Of a stretch of DNA of 64,000 bases, positions 27,064 to 35,939 are shown piece by piece. A program made the translations under genes and the position numbers. Within the stretch, counting starts at the first letter, position 1, and every line of letters starts with the position of its first letter. Under the pieces are notes generated by a model. That model did no database searches. It worked only from the letters and a program-made list of their open reading frames with translations, and was not told where the DNA came from. Origin of the DNA: Haloferax marinisediminis (GTDB lineage: Archaea; Halobacteriota; Halobacteria; Halobacteriales; Haloferacaceae); NCBI RefSeq assembly GCF_009674585.1, contig NZ_WKJP01000001.1, forward strand, positions 2,724,701 to 2,788,700, given 5' to 3'.

Positions 27064-27821
27064 GTCGATGTGGAAAGAGAGTGTGTGTTTTCCCGCACGT
27101 TTCCGTCCATGATGGCTGTCCCGACGAGGAGGGCATCCGCACCCGCCTCACGCATCCGTCGAACGTCCTCGACCGTCTTTACGCCGCTCTCTGCGACGAG
27201 AAGCACGTCGTCGGGAACCTCGGGTGCGAGTTCTTCGAACGTTCCGAGATCGACTTCGAGTTTCCCGAGGTCGCGGTTGTTGATTCCGACGATGTCTGCG
27301 CCTGCCGCGAGGGCCGCGACGAGTTCGTCGCGAGTGTGGACCTCGACGAGCGGTTGGAACCCGCGTTCACGGGCCGCCTCGACGAGAGCCGGGAGGTCCT
27401 CACCCACGAATCGGGCGATGAGGAGGACGAGGTCAGATTCGACCACGTCGAGTTGTTCTTCACGCATGATGAAGTCCTTCCGGAGGACAGGGACGTCGAC
27501 CGCGTCACGGATACGACGCAACGAGTCGGTCGACCCGCCGAAGTGGTCGGGTTCGGTGAGAACCGACAGTGCCGTCGCACCGCCAGCGACCATCTCTCGC
27601 GCCAGTTCGACCGGGTCGTCGTCGCGGACGCCGTCGGTCGTCGGACTGGTCGGTTTTACCTCACTGATTATCGGGACTCGACCGTCGGCCACCGCCGCGT
27701 CGACGGCGTCCGAAAACGACCGCGCATCGACCGTGACGCGCGTGTCGCCGCCCGGTCGCTCCCGTGCGGCATCGAGAATGGCGCGCACTTCGGGAGCTAA
27801 TTCGTCTCCGCTAGCGTTCAT
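27060..27821 (-). CDS. trpC: indole-3-glycerol-phosphate synthase
   Basis: A 253-residue TIM-barrel enzyme and the first gene of the trpCBA-ADH synthase operon. It has [20 protein letters not shown] (catalytic Lys), [36 protein letters not shown] and [12 protein letters not shown]. Transcription is expected to start only a few nt before the ATG, given the TATA element at 27847-27855. Two TGTACA boxes overlap this promoter and are listed separately. The trpD, E, F and G genes are not in this window. Confidence 0.96.
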   Translation of the reverse strand: MNASGDELAPEVRAILDAARERPGGDTRVTVDARSFSDAVDAAVADGRVPIISEVKPTSPTTDGVRDDDPVELAREMVAGGATALSVLTEPDHFGGSTDSLRRIRDAVDVPVLRKDFIMREEQLDVVESDLVLLIARFVGEDLPALVEAARERGFQPLVEVHTRDELVAALAAGADIVGINNRDLGKLEVDLGTFEELAPEVPDDVLLVAESGVKTVEDVRRMREAGADALLVGTAIMDGNVRENTHSLSTST

Positions 27822-27823
27822 TG

Positions 27824-27855
27824 ATGTACACTAACGAACGCATCTGTACATAAGG
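27824..27855 (-). promoter_or_regulatory. trpC operon promoter with two TGTACA boxes
   Basis: Two perfect copies of TGTACA lie at 27825-27830 and 27845-27850, 20 bp apart (about two helical turns). With flanking bases they also make a 7-bp inverted repeat, atgtaca...tgtacat. On the minus strand the TATA-like ccttatgta (27847-27855) overlaps the distal box, and the proximal box sits at the expected start site, just before the trpC ATG (27821). TGTACA is the TRP-box consensus bound by TrpY at the trp operon of Methanothermobacter. A TrpY-like repressor here is an inference. Confidence 0.6.
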
Positions 27856-28031
27856 CTTGCGTCGGCGGGGACACTGACCGTCTCTCGCGTACGCGCAGAC
27901 ACGCGGTGATGAATAGTGAGCAACGGTGGCGAGAACTGAGACTTACTAAGCAACGTGGCGAGAACGGTGAGACACCACCGAGGTGCTGTCGCGCCGCAAG
28001 GGTCAAGCGTCCGGCGTGGACACCCGAATAC

Positions 28032-28487
28032 ATGGACGTCTCTGGAATCTACGCCCGCAAGTCGCCGGCACTCGGCCGCGTCGTACAGGTCGGCGTGGTC
28101 AGTGGGAAACTCATCAGCGTCTCGTTCCCCGACTCGCTCCCGGAAGACGCCGAACCCGACAACGCGTATCTGGATACGATTCTCGACGCTATCGAAGGGG
28201 GGGACGTCGACCTCGCTGCGATTCCGACCGGACTCACCGTCCCCACGGACCAGCGAGCAGTGTTAGAAGCAGTCCAAAACGTCCCCCGCGGCGAGACGGT
28301 CGACCTCGGAGTCCTCGTTCGAATGGCGGGGTTGGACCCCGAAGACGACGAGTCGAAACAACTCGCGCGACAGGCACTCGCGGCGAATCCGATTCCCGTC
28401 GTCATCCCAGACCACCGGATTCGAGACGGGCCGAGCGCCGCCCCCGACGACGTCGCCGACGCGCTCCGCCGTGCAGAAGGAATCTAA
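28032..28487 (+). CDS. alkyltransferase-like (MGMT-fold) protein lacking the active-site Cys
   Basis: A 151-residue protein of the O6-alkylguanine-DNA alkyltransferase family. It has the N-terminal beta region (VVQVGVVSGKLISVSFPDSLPEDA) and the DNA-binding domain (VLEAVQNVPRGETVDLGVLVRMAGL). The segment equivalent to PCHR reads VVIPDHRI, so Asp replaces the methyl-accepting Cys. Alkyltransferase-like proteins with such replacements bind alkylated DNA and hand lesions to excision repair without transferring the group. The ATG at 28032 fits the family start; the upstream in-frame extension to 27906 is basic and unlike the family. It is divergent from trpC. Confidence 0.85.
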   Translation: MDVSGIYARKSPALGRVVQVGVVSGKLISVSFPDSLPEDAEPDNAYLDTILDAIEGGDVDLAAIPTGLTVPTDQRAVLEAVQNVPRGETVDLGVLVRMAGLDPEDDESKQLARQALAANPIPVVIPDHRIRDGPSAAPDDVADALRRAEGI

Positions 28488-28496
28488 GACAGCGCC

Positions 28497-28835
28497 TCAG
28501 AACGGTGCTGCGTCGGTCTGTCGCCGAAGTGCGAGGTAGCCGAGAAGACCGGCGAGGAGGAACAACGTACTCGCGAGGGCGACCGACTGAAGGCCGGTCG
28601 CGAGTTCGACGAACTGTGCGATACCGGCGAGGAGAAAGCCACCGCCGGCGACGTACTTCAACTGTCCATTGAACGGAACCTGTAGCGTGACGACGCCGAG
28701 GAGGATGGCGACGACACCGAATGCAGCGTCTGCTGCGAACTGAAGTGCCGGGTTCCCCGTGGCGATTGCCGCGACGACGAGGACAAGATATCCGATGAGC
28801 CCCGCCTGCGTCAACATCTTCGTGTCGATGTCCAT
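28497..28835 (-). CDS. small polytopic membrane protein
   Basis: A 112-residue protein with about four predicted membrane helices (LTQAGLIGYLVLVVAAIATG; AADAAFGVVAILLGVVTL; YVAGGGFLLAGIAQFVELA; SVALASTLFLLAGLLGYLAL) and short loops. ATG 28835 is preferred over 28916 because the upstream extension, with several Cys and Pro, is not membrane-like. It is convergent with the alkyltransferase-like gene and 84 nt from the CPBP protease gene on the same strand. No family recognised. Confidence 0.72.
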   Translation of the reverse strand: MDIDTKMLTQAGLIGYLVLVVAAIATGNPALQFAADAAFGVVAILLGVVTLQVPFNGQLKYVAGGGFLLAGIAQFVELATGLQSVALASTLFLLAGLLGYLALRRQTDAAPF

Positions 28836-28919
28836 ACTTGGTAGGTGCGGCCCGCACACTTGAACGCATCCCCGCACGAACGCGGCCCCGCATCCAGTCG
28901 AAGTCGATATCGTCACCGA

Positions 28920-29888
28920 CTACCAGTCGAACAGCGCGTTGCCCACGAACTCCAGTGCGTTCACCAGATAGTGAGCGACGACGACGACGAGGAGACTCTC
29001 CGTGAGGACGAACGCCGCCGCGAGGACGAATCCGAGGAGGCCGGTGACGATGATACCGAGTCGACCCTGCGCGCTGTGGCCCGCACCGAACGCCGCCGAC
29101 GACACGGCCGCCATGAGCCACGGCGAGACGTCGAAACCGACGGCGACGGCGCCGACGAGCGCACCACGGAACAGCAGTTCTTCGAATCCTGCGATAAGTG
29201 GGAGTGCAACGAAGAGCAACAACACCCACCCTGCACGGGACTCCGGAGTGAGTGACTCACGGAGCGCTTCGTCGGGGGTGAATCCGAACTGCCGACTGAG
29301 CGTCGACCCGAGGCGGTTCGCTCCGTAGAGAGCGAGGCCGAGTGCGATTCCGATGCCGACTTTCGTCGGCAGGTCACCGGTCGAGAGACCGAGTGCTGCC
29401 GCCGGGATGCCTGTATACCACGCACCGACGGCCAAGAACGCGCCCAACACCCCCTGCGAGACGGCGACGTTGGCAATGAGAAGGTATGTGGGAAGGTCTG
29501 CAGGCGCCGACGCCGGGTCTGGTGTCGGGACGACCGGTGCAGACGACACGCGGTCGAACACGCTCTCGTCGTCTCCTGTTGCTGCAGTGTCGGTGGTGAC
29601 TGCAGCTTCGTCTGTCGTGACTGCTGCGTCGTCTGACGTGTCTGTCTCACTGGTCACGTCGGTGTCGGCCACGGCTGTTCTGTCGTCCTCGCCGCTGGAG
29701 TCTGCCGCTTCGTCACCACCGTTGGCGACGTCGTCGGACTCACTGAGTGATGTCTCTCGGCGGGAAGCGTCGTCGAAAGAAGGTGCGTGACCGTCTCCGT
29801 GCGGAACTCCTCGGGAGACGTACGCGAAAGAGAGGAGGACGACGAGAACGAGGCCAGTGAAGCCCGTAAACGCCGCCCAGTCGGTCAT
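28920..29888 (-). CDS. CPBP-family intramembrane metalloprotease
   Basis: A 322-residue protein. One N-terminal membrane helix is followed by a long acidic, Thr/Asp-rich cytoplasmic-type linker (about 35-140, with repeats such as AVTTDEAAVTTD), then five or six helices. The CPBP (Abi/Rce1-type) glutamate protease motifs are present: EELLFRG (motif 1), FGAGHSAQG (motif 2) and HYLVNALEF (motif 3). These residues coordinate the active-site metal or water. Substrate unknown. It stops 6 nt before the lonB stop codon region on the same strand, so it follows lonB or has its own promoter. Confidence 0.88.
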   Translation of the reverse strand: MTDWAAFTGFTGLVLVVLLSFAYVSRGVPHGDGHAPSFDDASRRETSLSESDDVANGGDEAADSSGEDDRTAVADTDVTSETDTSDDAAVTTDEAAVTTDTAATGDDESVFDRVSSAPVVPTPDPASAPADLPTYLLIANVAVSQGVLGAFLAVGAWYTGIPAAALGLSTGDLPTKVGIGIALGLALYGANRLGSTLSRQFGFTPDEALRESLTPESRAGWVLLLFVALPLIAGFEELLFRGALVGAVAVGFDVSPWLMAAVSSAAFGAGHSAQGRLGIIVTGLLGFVLAAAFVLTESLLVVVVAHYLVNALEFVGNALFDW

Positions 29889-29894
29889 CCCGCG

Positions 29895-31976
29895 TTACTG
29901 CGGGCTGGGGCTGGAGGGCCCGACGCCCTTGCCCTTGTTGAGGGCCGAGCCAGTGATGCTCTTGAGGCGGTCGACGAGTGAGTCCTTCTCGGGTTCGCCT
30001 TCGAGGGCGACTTCGAGGACCTCGCTGATGTGCGAGACGGGGATGATGTCGATCATCTCCTTGTACTCGTCTTCGATCATCACGTCCTGCTCGTTCGCGG
30101 CAGGGATGATGACCGTGTCACAGCCAGCCTTCGCGGCGGCTTCGATCTTGTGGGTGACACCGCCGACCGGGAGGACGTCACCGCGAACCGACAGCGAACC
30201 GGTCATGGCGACCGACTGGTCGATTGGGATGTCCTCCAGCGCGGAGATGACGGCGGTCGCGACCGTGATGGACGCGGAGTCACCGTCGACACCTTGCTGG
30301 CCGGTCTGGACGAACTGCACGTGCACGTCCATCTCAGAGAGGTCCTGGTTGGAGAACTTCTTGATGATGGCCGAGACGTTCTGGACGGACTCTTCGGCCA
30401 TCTCCTTGAGTTGGCCGGTCGCGATGACCCGTCCCGGACCCTGTGACGGCGTGACTTCGGCCATCACGGGGAGCATGATACCGGAGTCTTCGCCCATGAC
30501 GGCGAGACCGTTGACGCGGCCGGTGACGAACCCATCGTTGACAGAGAGTTCGTAGTCCTTGCGGCGCTGGATGTACTGGTCGGCAATCTGCTGCTCGATG
30601 GAGCGCGCGCGGCGCTTCGCCTGCAGCACGTGGTCGCGGGTGGTGAACTCCGCGTTCTCGCCGCGGGCGATGTCGCCTGCGACACGGACCAGTCCACCGA
30701 GGTTACGGAATTCGAGGGTCAGGTGGCCCTTGCGGCCGGCACGCCGACGGGCTTCGAGGATGACTTCCTCGATTGCCTCTTCGGTGAAGTGCGGCAGACG
30801 GCCGTCGTTGGAGACCTCCTGAGCCACGAAGCGCGCGTACTTGCGGCGCATCTCGGGGGAGTCTTCGATGGTGTCGTCCATGTAGACCTCGTACCCGTAC
30901 CCTTTGATACGGGAACGGAGTGCGGGGTGCATGTTCTCCATCGCGTCGAGGTTACCCGCCGCGATCATGATGAAGTCAGTCGGGACGGGTTCGGTCTGGA
31001 CCATCGCACCCGAGGAACGCTCGGACTGGCCGGTGATACCGAACTCGCCTTCCTGAATCGCCGTCATCAGGTGCTGCTGACTGCGCACGTCGAGGGTGTT
31101 GATCTCGTCGATGAACAGGACACCCTTGTTTGCCTTGTGGATGGCACCGGGTTCGACGCGGTCGTGGCTTGGCGTCTCCATCCCACCGGACTGGAATGGG
31201 TCGTGACGCACGTCACCGAGCAGGGCACCCGCGTGGGCACCGGTCGCGTCCTGGAACGGCGCGGCCTTCTGGTCGGCGTTGTTCACGATGAGGTTCGGAA
31301 CCATCGCGTCGCTGCCGCGGGAACCATAGCGGAATGCGAGATAGATGATACCCGCGGCGAGGATGCCGAGGAGGACCTGCTGTGCGATGATGAGGGAGTA
31401 GCCCAGCACCACCGCGATGATGATCCACATGAGGAACGAGCGCATCTGGTTGCGCTTGCGTGCTTCCTCTTTGTGGGCCTCGACAATCTGGTCGCCTTTG
31501 CCCGCGGGAACAGTACGGACCTTCGGGCGGTTGCCGTCGTCGGGGTTGTGGTAGACGAGAACGTCCTGTAACTCTTCGCGGGGAAGGAGTTCAGACATCG
31601 CCTTCGCGAGCATCGACTTCCCCGTCCCGGGGGAGCCAATCATCATGACGTGGCGGCGCTGTTTGGCCGCCTTCATGATGACGTCGCGGGCGTGTTCCTG
31701 TCCGATGACCTGGTCGACGAGTCGGTCTGGGACAGTAATCTCCTCGGAGGTCTCTATCTGGAGTCCACCGAGCAGGTCGTCTTCGTCCACGTCGTCAGCC
31801 ACGTCGGCCTCGATCTCGACGTCACTCCCGAGGTCGTCGATAGTATGCTCATCGACCTCTTCGGCCTCCTCGTGCTGGAGATTCGACCCACTGTCGGCAC
31901 CCTCGTCGAAGGGCGTCTCGGCGGGCGAGTCCTCCTGCTCGTGGAGGCTGTCGTCGGTATTCGTATCGTTACTCAT
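29895..31976 (-). CDS. lonB: membrane-anchored ATP-dependent protease LonB
   Basis: A 693-residue archaeal LonB. After an acidic N-terminus come the AAA+ module with Walker A GSPGTGKS (about 113-120), two membrane helices inserted in the AAA+ domain (about 178-215) and Walker B GVLFIDEIN (about 285). The C-terminal protease domain has the catalytic Ser in GDSASITVA (about 566) and Lys in THKIEAAAKAGC (about 608). In H. volcanii LonB is essential and controls carotenoid levels via phytoene synthase. ATG 31976 is used because the upstream 24 residues are basic and overlap the promoter. Confidence 0.96.
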   Translation of the reverse strand: MSNDTNTDDSLHEQEDSPAETPFDEGADSGSNLQHEEAEEVDEHTIDDLGSDVEIEADVADDVDEDDLLGGLQIETSEEITVPDRLVDQVIGQEHARDVIMKAAKQRRHVMMIGSPGTGKSMLAKAMSELLPREELQDVLVYHNPDDGNRPKVRTVPAGKGDQIVEAHKEEARKRNQMRSFLMWIIIAVVLGYSLIIAQQVLLGILAAGIIYLAFRYGSRGSDAMVPNLIVNNADQKAAPFQDATGAHAGALLGDVRHDPFQSGGMETPSHDRVEPGAIHKANKGVLFIDEINTLDVRSQQHLMTAIQEGEFGITGQSERSSGAMVQTEPVPTDFIMIAAGNLDAMENMHPALRSRIKGYGYEVYMDDTIEDSPEMRRKYARFVAQEVSNDGRLPHFTEEAIEEVILEARRRAGRKGHLTLEFRNLGGLVRVAGDIARGENAEFTTRDHVLQAKRRARSIEQQIADQYIQRRKDYELSVNDGFVTGRVNGLAVMGEDSGIMLPVMAEVTPSQGPGRVIATGQLKEMAEESVQNVSAIIKKFSNQDLSEMDVHVQFVQTGQQGVDGDSASITVATAVISALEDIPIDQSVAMTGSLSVRGDVLPVGGVTHKIEAAAKAGCDTVIIPAANEQDVMIEDEYKEMIDIIPVSHISEVLEVALEGEPEKDSLVDRLKSITGSALNKGKGVGPSSPSPQ

Positions 31977-32014
31977 AGAACTGTCGTCGCTACTTCTAAT
32001 GTAGGCCCTTCGCC

Positions 32015-32024
32015 TGATATACTT
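32015..32024 (-). promoter_or_regulatory. lonB TATA element
   Basis: On the minus strand the sequence aaagtatatc is a good TATA box 39-48 nt upstream of the lonB ATG at 31976, leaving a short leader of about 12-18 nt. Nearby, tgca...tgca (32034-32046) is a small inverted repeat just upstream of it. The region is shared with the divergent nadM promoter. Confidence 0.5.
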
Positions 32025-32112
32025 TCTCCCCATTTGCACATCGTGCACCTTGCCGTAGCTGTGTGTTTCGAGGCCCCTACTACCAGAATACCGGATTTAT
32101 TCCGACTCGGCG

Positions 32113-32120
32113 TATTTATA
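32113..32120 (+). promoter_or_regulatory. nadM TATA element
   Basis: The octamer tatttata lies 26-33 nt upstream of the nadM ATG at 32146, the spacing expected for a leaderless haloarchaeal transcript. It drives the nadM / SAM-hydrolase / TRIC operon and is divergent from the lonB promoter. Confidence 0.6.
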
Positions 32121-32145
32121 AGTAGTCCGACCTAACGGCCGACCG

Positions 32146-32697
32146 ATGCGGGGGTTCTACATCGGCCGTTTCCAACCGTACCACAACGGCCACCACCGAA
32201 TGGTCGAAGAGATCGCCTCAGAGGTCGACGAGCTCGTCCTCGGTATCGGGTCCGCCGGAGACTCACACTCACCGCGAAACCCGTTCACTGCCGGCGAACG
32301 AATCATGATGGTCAACAAGGCCGTCTCGAATTTCGATATCACGACGTACGCGGTCCCAATCGAGGACCTCGACCGGAACTCCGTGTGGGTCAGCCACGTC
32401 CAGTCGATGTCGCCAGCGTTCGAAGTCGCGTACTCGAACAATCCGCTCGTCATCCAACTGTTCAAAGAAGCGGGTGTCGAAGTCCGCCAGTCACCCATGT
32501 TCAACCGCGAGGTTCTCGAAGGGACCGAGGTTCGACAGCGGATGATAGAAGACCGCGACTGGGAGTCGCTCGTCCCCGACGAAGTCGCCGACGTCGTCCA
32601 CGAAATCGGCGGTATCGAACGAATTCAACGGATCACCGCGTCGGACCGGTCTGAGCACGTGACGAGTGGTCCCGACGACGATTCGAGTCCCTACTGA
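32146..32697 (+). CDS. nadM: nicotinamide-nucleotide adenylyltransferase
   Basis: A 183-residue archaeal NMN adenylyltransferase that makes NAD from NMN and ATP. It begins MRGFYIGRFQPYHNGHH with the nucleotidyltransferase HxGH-type motif. GSAGDSHSPRNPFTAGERIMM and the C-terminal SPMFNREVLEGTEVRQRM follow. An acidic Ser/Asp tail extends beyond the fold. The next gene begins one base after its stop, so this is the first gene of a three-gene operon. Confidence 0.96.
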   Translation: MRGFYIGRFQPYHNGHHRMVEEIASEVDELVLGIGSAGDSHSPRNPFTAGERIMMVNKAVSNFDITTYAVPIEDLDRNSVWVSHVQSMSPAFEVAYSNNPLVIQLFKEAGVEVRQSPMFNREVLEGTEVRQRMIEDRDWESLVPDEVADVVHEIGGIERIQRITASDRSEHVTSGPDDDSSPY

Positions 32698-32698
32698 G

Positions 32699-33481
32699 AT
32701 GATCACCCTCGCGTCTGACTTCGGTTCGGCATACCCCGCGGCGATGAAGGGCGTCATCCTCTCCAAGACGGACGCTCGGCTCGTCGACATCGGACACGAC
32801 TTTCCGCGACAAGACGTTCGCGCAGCAGCGTTCTGGCTCCGCGAGACACTGCCCTACTTCCCACCCGCAGTACACCTCGCGGTCATCGACCCGGGTGTCG
32901 GCACCGAGAGACGAGCGGTCGTCGTCCGCGTCGGCGACCACGTCTTCGTCGGCCCCGACAACGGCGTGCTTCGACCCCCGGCACGCCGCATCGCCGAGGG
33001 CCACGGTGGTGACGTCCCAATCGAAGCCTACGAAATCCGCGTCACTGACCCGGAATCTGCGACGTTCCACGGCCGCGATGTCTTCGCTCCCGCCGCAGCA
33101 GACGCGCACGACGTCGGTTCCGACGCGCTCGACACCGTCGAACGATTCGAACCATGCTCCGTGGAGCCACTCACCGACCTTCAGTTCCCGTCCCCCACAG
33201 TCGACAGCGAGGCTCAGACTGCAACCGGAGAAGTCCTCGTCGTCGACGACTTCGGCAACTGCATCACCAACCTTCCCGGTGACTTCGTCCGCGGCCACGA
33301 CCGCGTCGACGTGAACGGCGAACCGACGCCGGTCGGCCAAACGTTCGAGGCAGTCGCTCGCGGTGAGCGACTCGTCACCGTCGGCAGTCACGGCAACGTC
33401 GAGTGCGACGTCAACCACGGCCGAGGAGACGAGGCGTTCGGCCTCGAACCCGGCGAGACAGTGCGCCTGCGGGTCGCGTGA
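32699..33481 (+). CDS. SAM hydrolase (SAM hydroxide adenosyltransferase, DUF62)
   Basis: A 260-residue member of the fluorinase/chlorinase-like DUF62 family, which hydrolyses S-adenosylmethionine to adenosine and methionine. Motifs are MITLASDFGSAYPAAMKG, DIGHDFPRQDVRAAAFWL, HLAVIDPGVGTERRAVVVR, FVGPDNGVL, FHGRDVFAPAAA and VVDDFGNCITN. It is coupled to nadM upstream (1-nt gap) and overlaps the next start by one base. The in-frame ATG at 32666 lies within nadM and adds non-family residues, so 32699 is chosen. Confidence 0.93.
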   Translation: MITLASDFGSAYPAAMKGVILSKTDARLVDIGHDFPRQDVRAAAFWLRETLPYFPPAVHLAVIDPGVGTERRAVVVRVGDHVFVGPDNGVLRPPARRIAEGHGGDVPIEAYEIRVTDPESATFHGRDVFAPAAADAHDVGSDALDTVERFEPCSVEPLTDLQFPSPTVDSEAQTATGEVLVVDDFGNCITNLPGDFVRGHDRVDVNGEPTPVGQTFEAVARGERLVTVGSHGNVECDVNHGRGDEAFGLEPGETVRLRVA

Positions 33482-34101
33482 TGGTCGTCGCCGACGTCGA
33501 CCCCTTCGCGGTGATGAACGTCGTCGGGCTGCTCGCGTTCGCGGTCGCAGGGTCGCTCAAAGCCGCAGACGCCGGCCTCGACATCTTCGGTGTCGCAGTG
33601 CTCGGCGTGGTGACAGCGCTCGGTGGCGGGACGACCCGAGACGTTCTCGTCGACCGACTCCCGGCGTCACTTGCGGCCACAGGCGACATGAGCGTCGCGC
33701 TCGTCGGCGTCGGCATCGCGCTCGTCCTCATCCACTCGCTCCACGGGCAGGTTCGTGACCATCCCGCATTCTTGACGTCGGACGCCATCGGTCTCTCGGC
33801 GTTCGCCGCAACGGGTGCGCTCGTCGGCGTCCAAGCCGGTGTCTCACCGTTCGGCATCGTCATCCTCGCGACGATTACGGCCGTCGGCGGCGGGTCGATT
33901 GCGGACATCCTCATCGGTCGCGTTCCAACGGTCCTCCGCGACGACTTCTACGCGACGCCAGCAGTCGTCGGCGGTGTCGCGTTCCTCGTTGCCGAGTCAG
34001 TCGGCGCACCGACTGCCGTCCCCTCGGCACTCTGTGCCGCGCTCGTGTTCACGGTGCGGATGCTCGCCCTCAGATACGAGTGGCGGTTGCCACGGGTGTG
34101 A
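33481..34101 (+). CDS. TRIC-type cation channel (UPF0126) protein
   Basis: A 206-residue membrane protein with seven predicted helices in two tandem repeats. Each repeat contains a glycine-rich kink: VVTALGGGTTRDVLVDRLP in the first and TITAVGGGSIADILIGRVP in the second. This is the duplicated UPF0126/TRIC architecture, shown in prokaryotic homologues to form monovalent cation channels. Its ATG shares the A of the preceding TGA stop, so expression is coupled to the SAM hydrolase. Convergent with cct3. Confidence 0.92.
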   Translation: MVVADVDPFAVMNVVGLLAFAVAGSLKAADAGLDIFGVAVLGVVTALGGGTTRDVLVDRLPASLAATGDMSVALVGVGIALVLIHSLHGQVRDHPAFLTSDAIGLSAFAATGALVGVQAGVSPFGIVILATITAVGGGSIADILIGRVPTVLRDDFYATPAVVGGVAFLVAESVGAPTAVPSALCAALVFTVRMLALRYEWRLPRV

Positions 34102-34238
34102 ATTCGAGGTTCAGCGTCAGAGCGAGGCGCTCGCGGAGCGTGTGAATCGAAAAAAGGCGCTTCGGAGCAACACGAAGTGGCCCGACAACCACGGGATGGT
34201 CGTCGGTGAGCAGTACAGGTGCAGTCGGGTGAGACTGC

Positions 34239-35813
34239 TTACTTGGCGGCGATGACGTCGTCGATGCGGACAATCATCGTCGCGGCCTCGGTCGCGGACT
34301 CGATGGCCTCGCGCTTGACGGCCACGGGGTCGATGACGCCGTGTTCGACGGGGTCGCCGATTTCACCGGCGCGGCCGGTCGAGATGATGCCGGCGATACC
34401 TTCGTTCTCGTAGCGGGCGCGCAGGTCGACCAGTGCGTCGATGGGGTCCATACCCGTGTTCTCTGCGAGGGTTCGCGGGAGCGCTTCGACGGCGTCGGCG
34501 TAGGCTTCGACGGCGAGTTGCTTGCGCCCCTCGATACCGGCGGCTTCGGACCGGATGCGGTCGGCGATGGCGATTTCGGTCGCGCCAGCACCGGGGACGA
34601 CACCGCCCTTGTCGATGGCGGCGACGACCACGTCGACGGAGTCGTTGATGGCGCGTTCGAGTTCGTCGACGACGTGTTCGGTGCCTCCGCGGAGGAACAG
34701 CGTCACGGACTTGGCCGCGGCGCCACCCTCGACGAAGGTGAGTTCGTCGTCGCCGAACTTGCGGATGCTGACGGAGTCGACGTGACCGAGGTCAGACTCC
34801 TCGATGTCAGAGAGCGACCCGAGACGCTTGGCGCCGGTCGCACGGGCGAGGGCGCGGGCGTCGGAGTTCTTCACGCTCTTGAACGCGAGGATGCCGGCGT
34901 CTGCGAGGAAGCCTGCGACGCGGTCGTCGATGGACTTCGTGCAGAACACGACGTCGACACCGGCGTCCTTGAGAGCCTTCGCGTAGCCACGGAGTTCGCG
35001 GTCTTCGGCGTCGATAGCCGCGGTGAGCTGGTCGACGGAGGTGATGTTGTACTCGGTGTCGACTTCGCTCTTGCGGACGTCGAGTTTGACGTCGAGGACG
35101 GCGACAGTCGCGTCTTCGACGGACCGGACCATGTTCTCGCTGACGGGTTCTTTGTCGAGGACGACGCCCTCGACGAGTTCCGTCGCGGACGAGGAGGCAC
35201 CCGTGCGAGTGAGCACCCGAACGTCGTCGCGGTGGAACTTGCCTTCGGCGTCTTCGTGGACCATACGAACGCCTTTGACTACGTGTTTCGCGAGGACGTC
35301 GGCGGTGACGTCACCGGTTCCCTTGCCCGTCATCGAAGACTCGGCGACCTTCTGGAGGAGGTCGTCGTCGAGGTCGACGTCGAGGACCATGTCGTCGACC
35401 GCTTCCTGCGCGATGCGGGCGGCCTCTGTGTAGCCTTCGACGATGACGGTCGGGTGGAGGTCTGAGTCGAGGAGGTCCTCGGCGTGGGCGAGGAGTTCGC
35501 CCGTGAGAACGGCGGCGGTGGTCGTGCCGTCACCGACTTCCTCTTCTTGGGTCTGCGACACTTCGACGATCATCTGCGCGGCGGGGTGTTCGATGTCCAT
35601 CTTTTCGAGGATGGTCGCCCCGTCGTTCGTGATGACGACGTCGCCGGAGGAGTCGACGAGCATCTTGTCCATGCCGCGGGGGCCGAGCGTGGTTCGTACG
35701 GCCTCGGCGACGGCCTTACCGGCGCGGATGTTCGAGTCCTGTGCGGAGCGGCCGTGTGTTCGGCTGGAGCCCTCTGCGAGAATGTATAATGGTTGCTGCA
35801 TTCGTGAAGCCAT
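34239..35813 (-). CDS. cct3: thermosome (group II chaperonin) subunit, Cct3-like
   Basis: A 524-residue group II chaperonin subunit of the thermosome. It shows [54 protein letters not shown] (ATP hydrolysis, about 90-104), [21 protein letters not shown] and [11 protein letters not shown]. The C-terminus ends [11 protein letters not shown] without the Gly-Gly-Met tail that many thermosome subunits carry, one reason to compare it with Cct3 of H. volcanii. Gene order (lonB, nadM, SAM hydrolase, TRIC, cct3) supports that name. The ATG at 35801 is an alternative start. Confidence 0.93.
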   Translation of the reverse strand: MASRMQQPLYILAEGSSRTHGRSAQDSNIRAGKAVAEAVRTTLGPRGMDKMLVDSSGDVVITNDGATILEKMDIEHPAAQMIVEVSQTQEEEVGDGTTTAAVLTGELLAHAEDLLDSDLHPTVIVEGYTEAARIAQEAVDDMVLDVDLDDDLLQKVAESSMTGKGTGDVTADVLAKHVVKGVRMVHEDAEGKFHRDDVRVLTRTGASSSATELVEGVVLDKEPVSENMVRSVEDATVAVLDVKLDVRKSEVDTEYNITSVDQLTAAIDAEDRELRGYAKALKDAGVDVVFCTKSIDDRVAGFLADAGILAFKSVKNSDARALARATGAKRLGSLSDIEESDLGHVDSVSIRKFGDDELTFVEGGAAAKSVTLFLRGGTEHVVDELERAINDSVDVVVAAIDKGGVVPGAGATEIAIADRIRSEAAGIEGRKQLAVEAYADAVEALPRTLAENTGMDPIDALVDLRARYENEGIAGIISTGRAGEIGDPVEHGVIDPVAVKREAIESATEAATMIVRIDDVIAAK

Positions 35814-35848
35814 GTTGAAACCTCAACCGCTATCAATGATTGCAATTC

Positions 35849-35866
35849 TATAAATATGTTTCGGCG
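35849..35866 (-). promoter_or_regulatory. cct3 BRE/TATA promoter
   Basis: Read on the minus strand, ccgaaacatatttatag is a strong BRE (cgaaa) and TATA (tttata). It lies 36-53 nt upstream of the thermosome ATG at 35813, so the transcript should carry a leader of about 12-15 nt. The BRE/TATA is closer to consensus than most in this window, which fits a highly expressed, heat-responsive chaperonin gene. Confidence 0.6.
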
Positions 35867-35939
35867 GGAAGTGCGCTAGGAAATCGCACGACACAGTGGC
35901 GTTCACCGGGGGTGTTCGTCGGGTCGAGTCCGTGGGTCG

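Noticed and set aside
26176..27834. 552-residue + strand frame opposite trpB and trpC
   Set aside because: Antisense shadow created by the codon bias of the trp genes, which are certain from their motifs.
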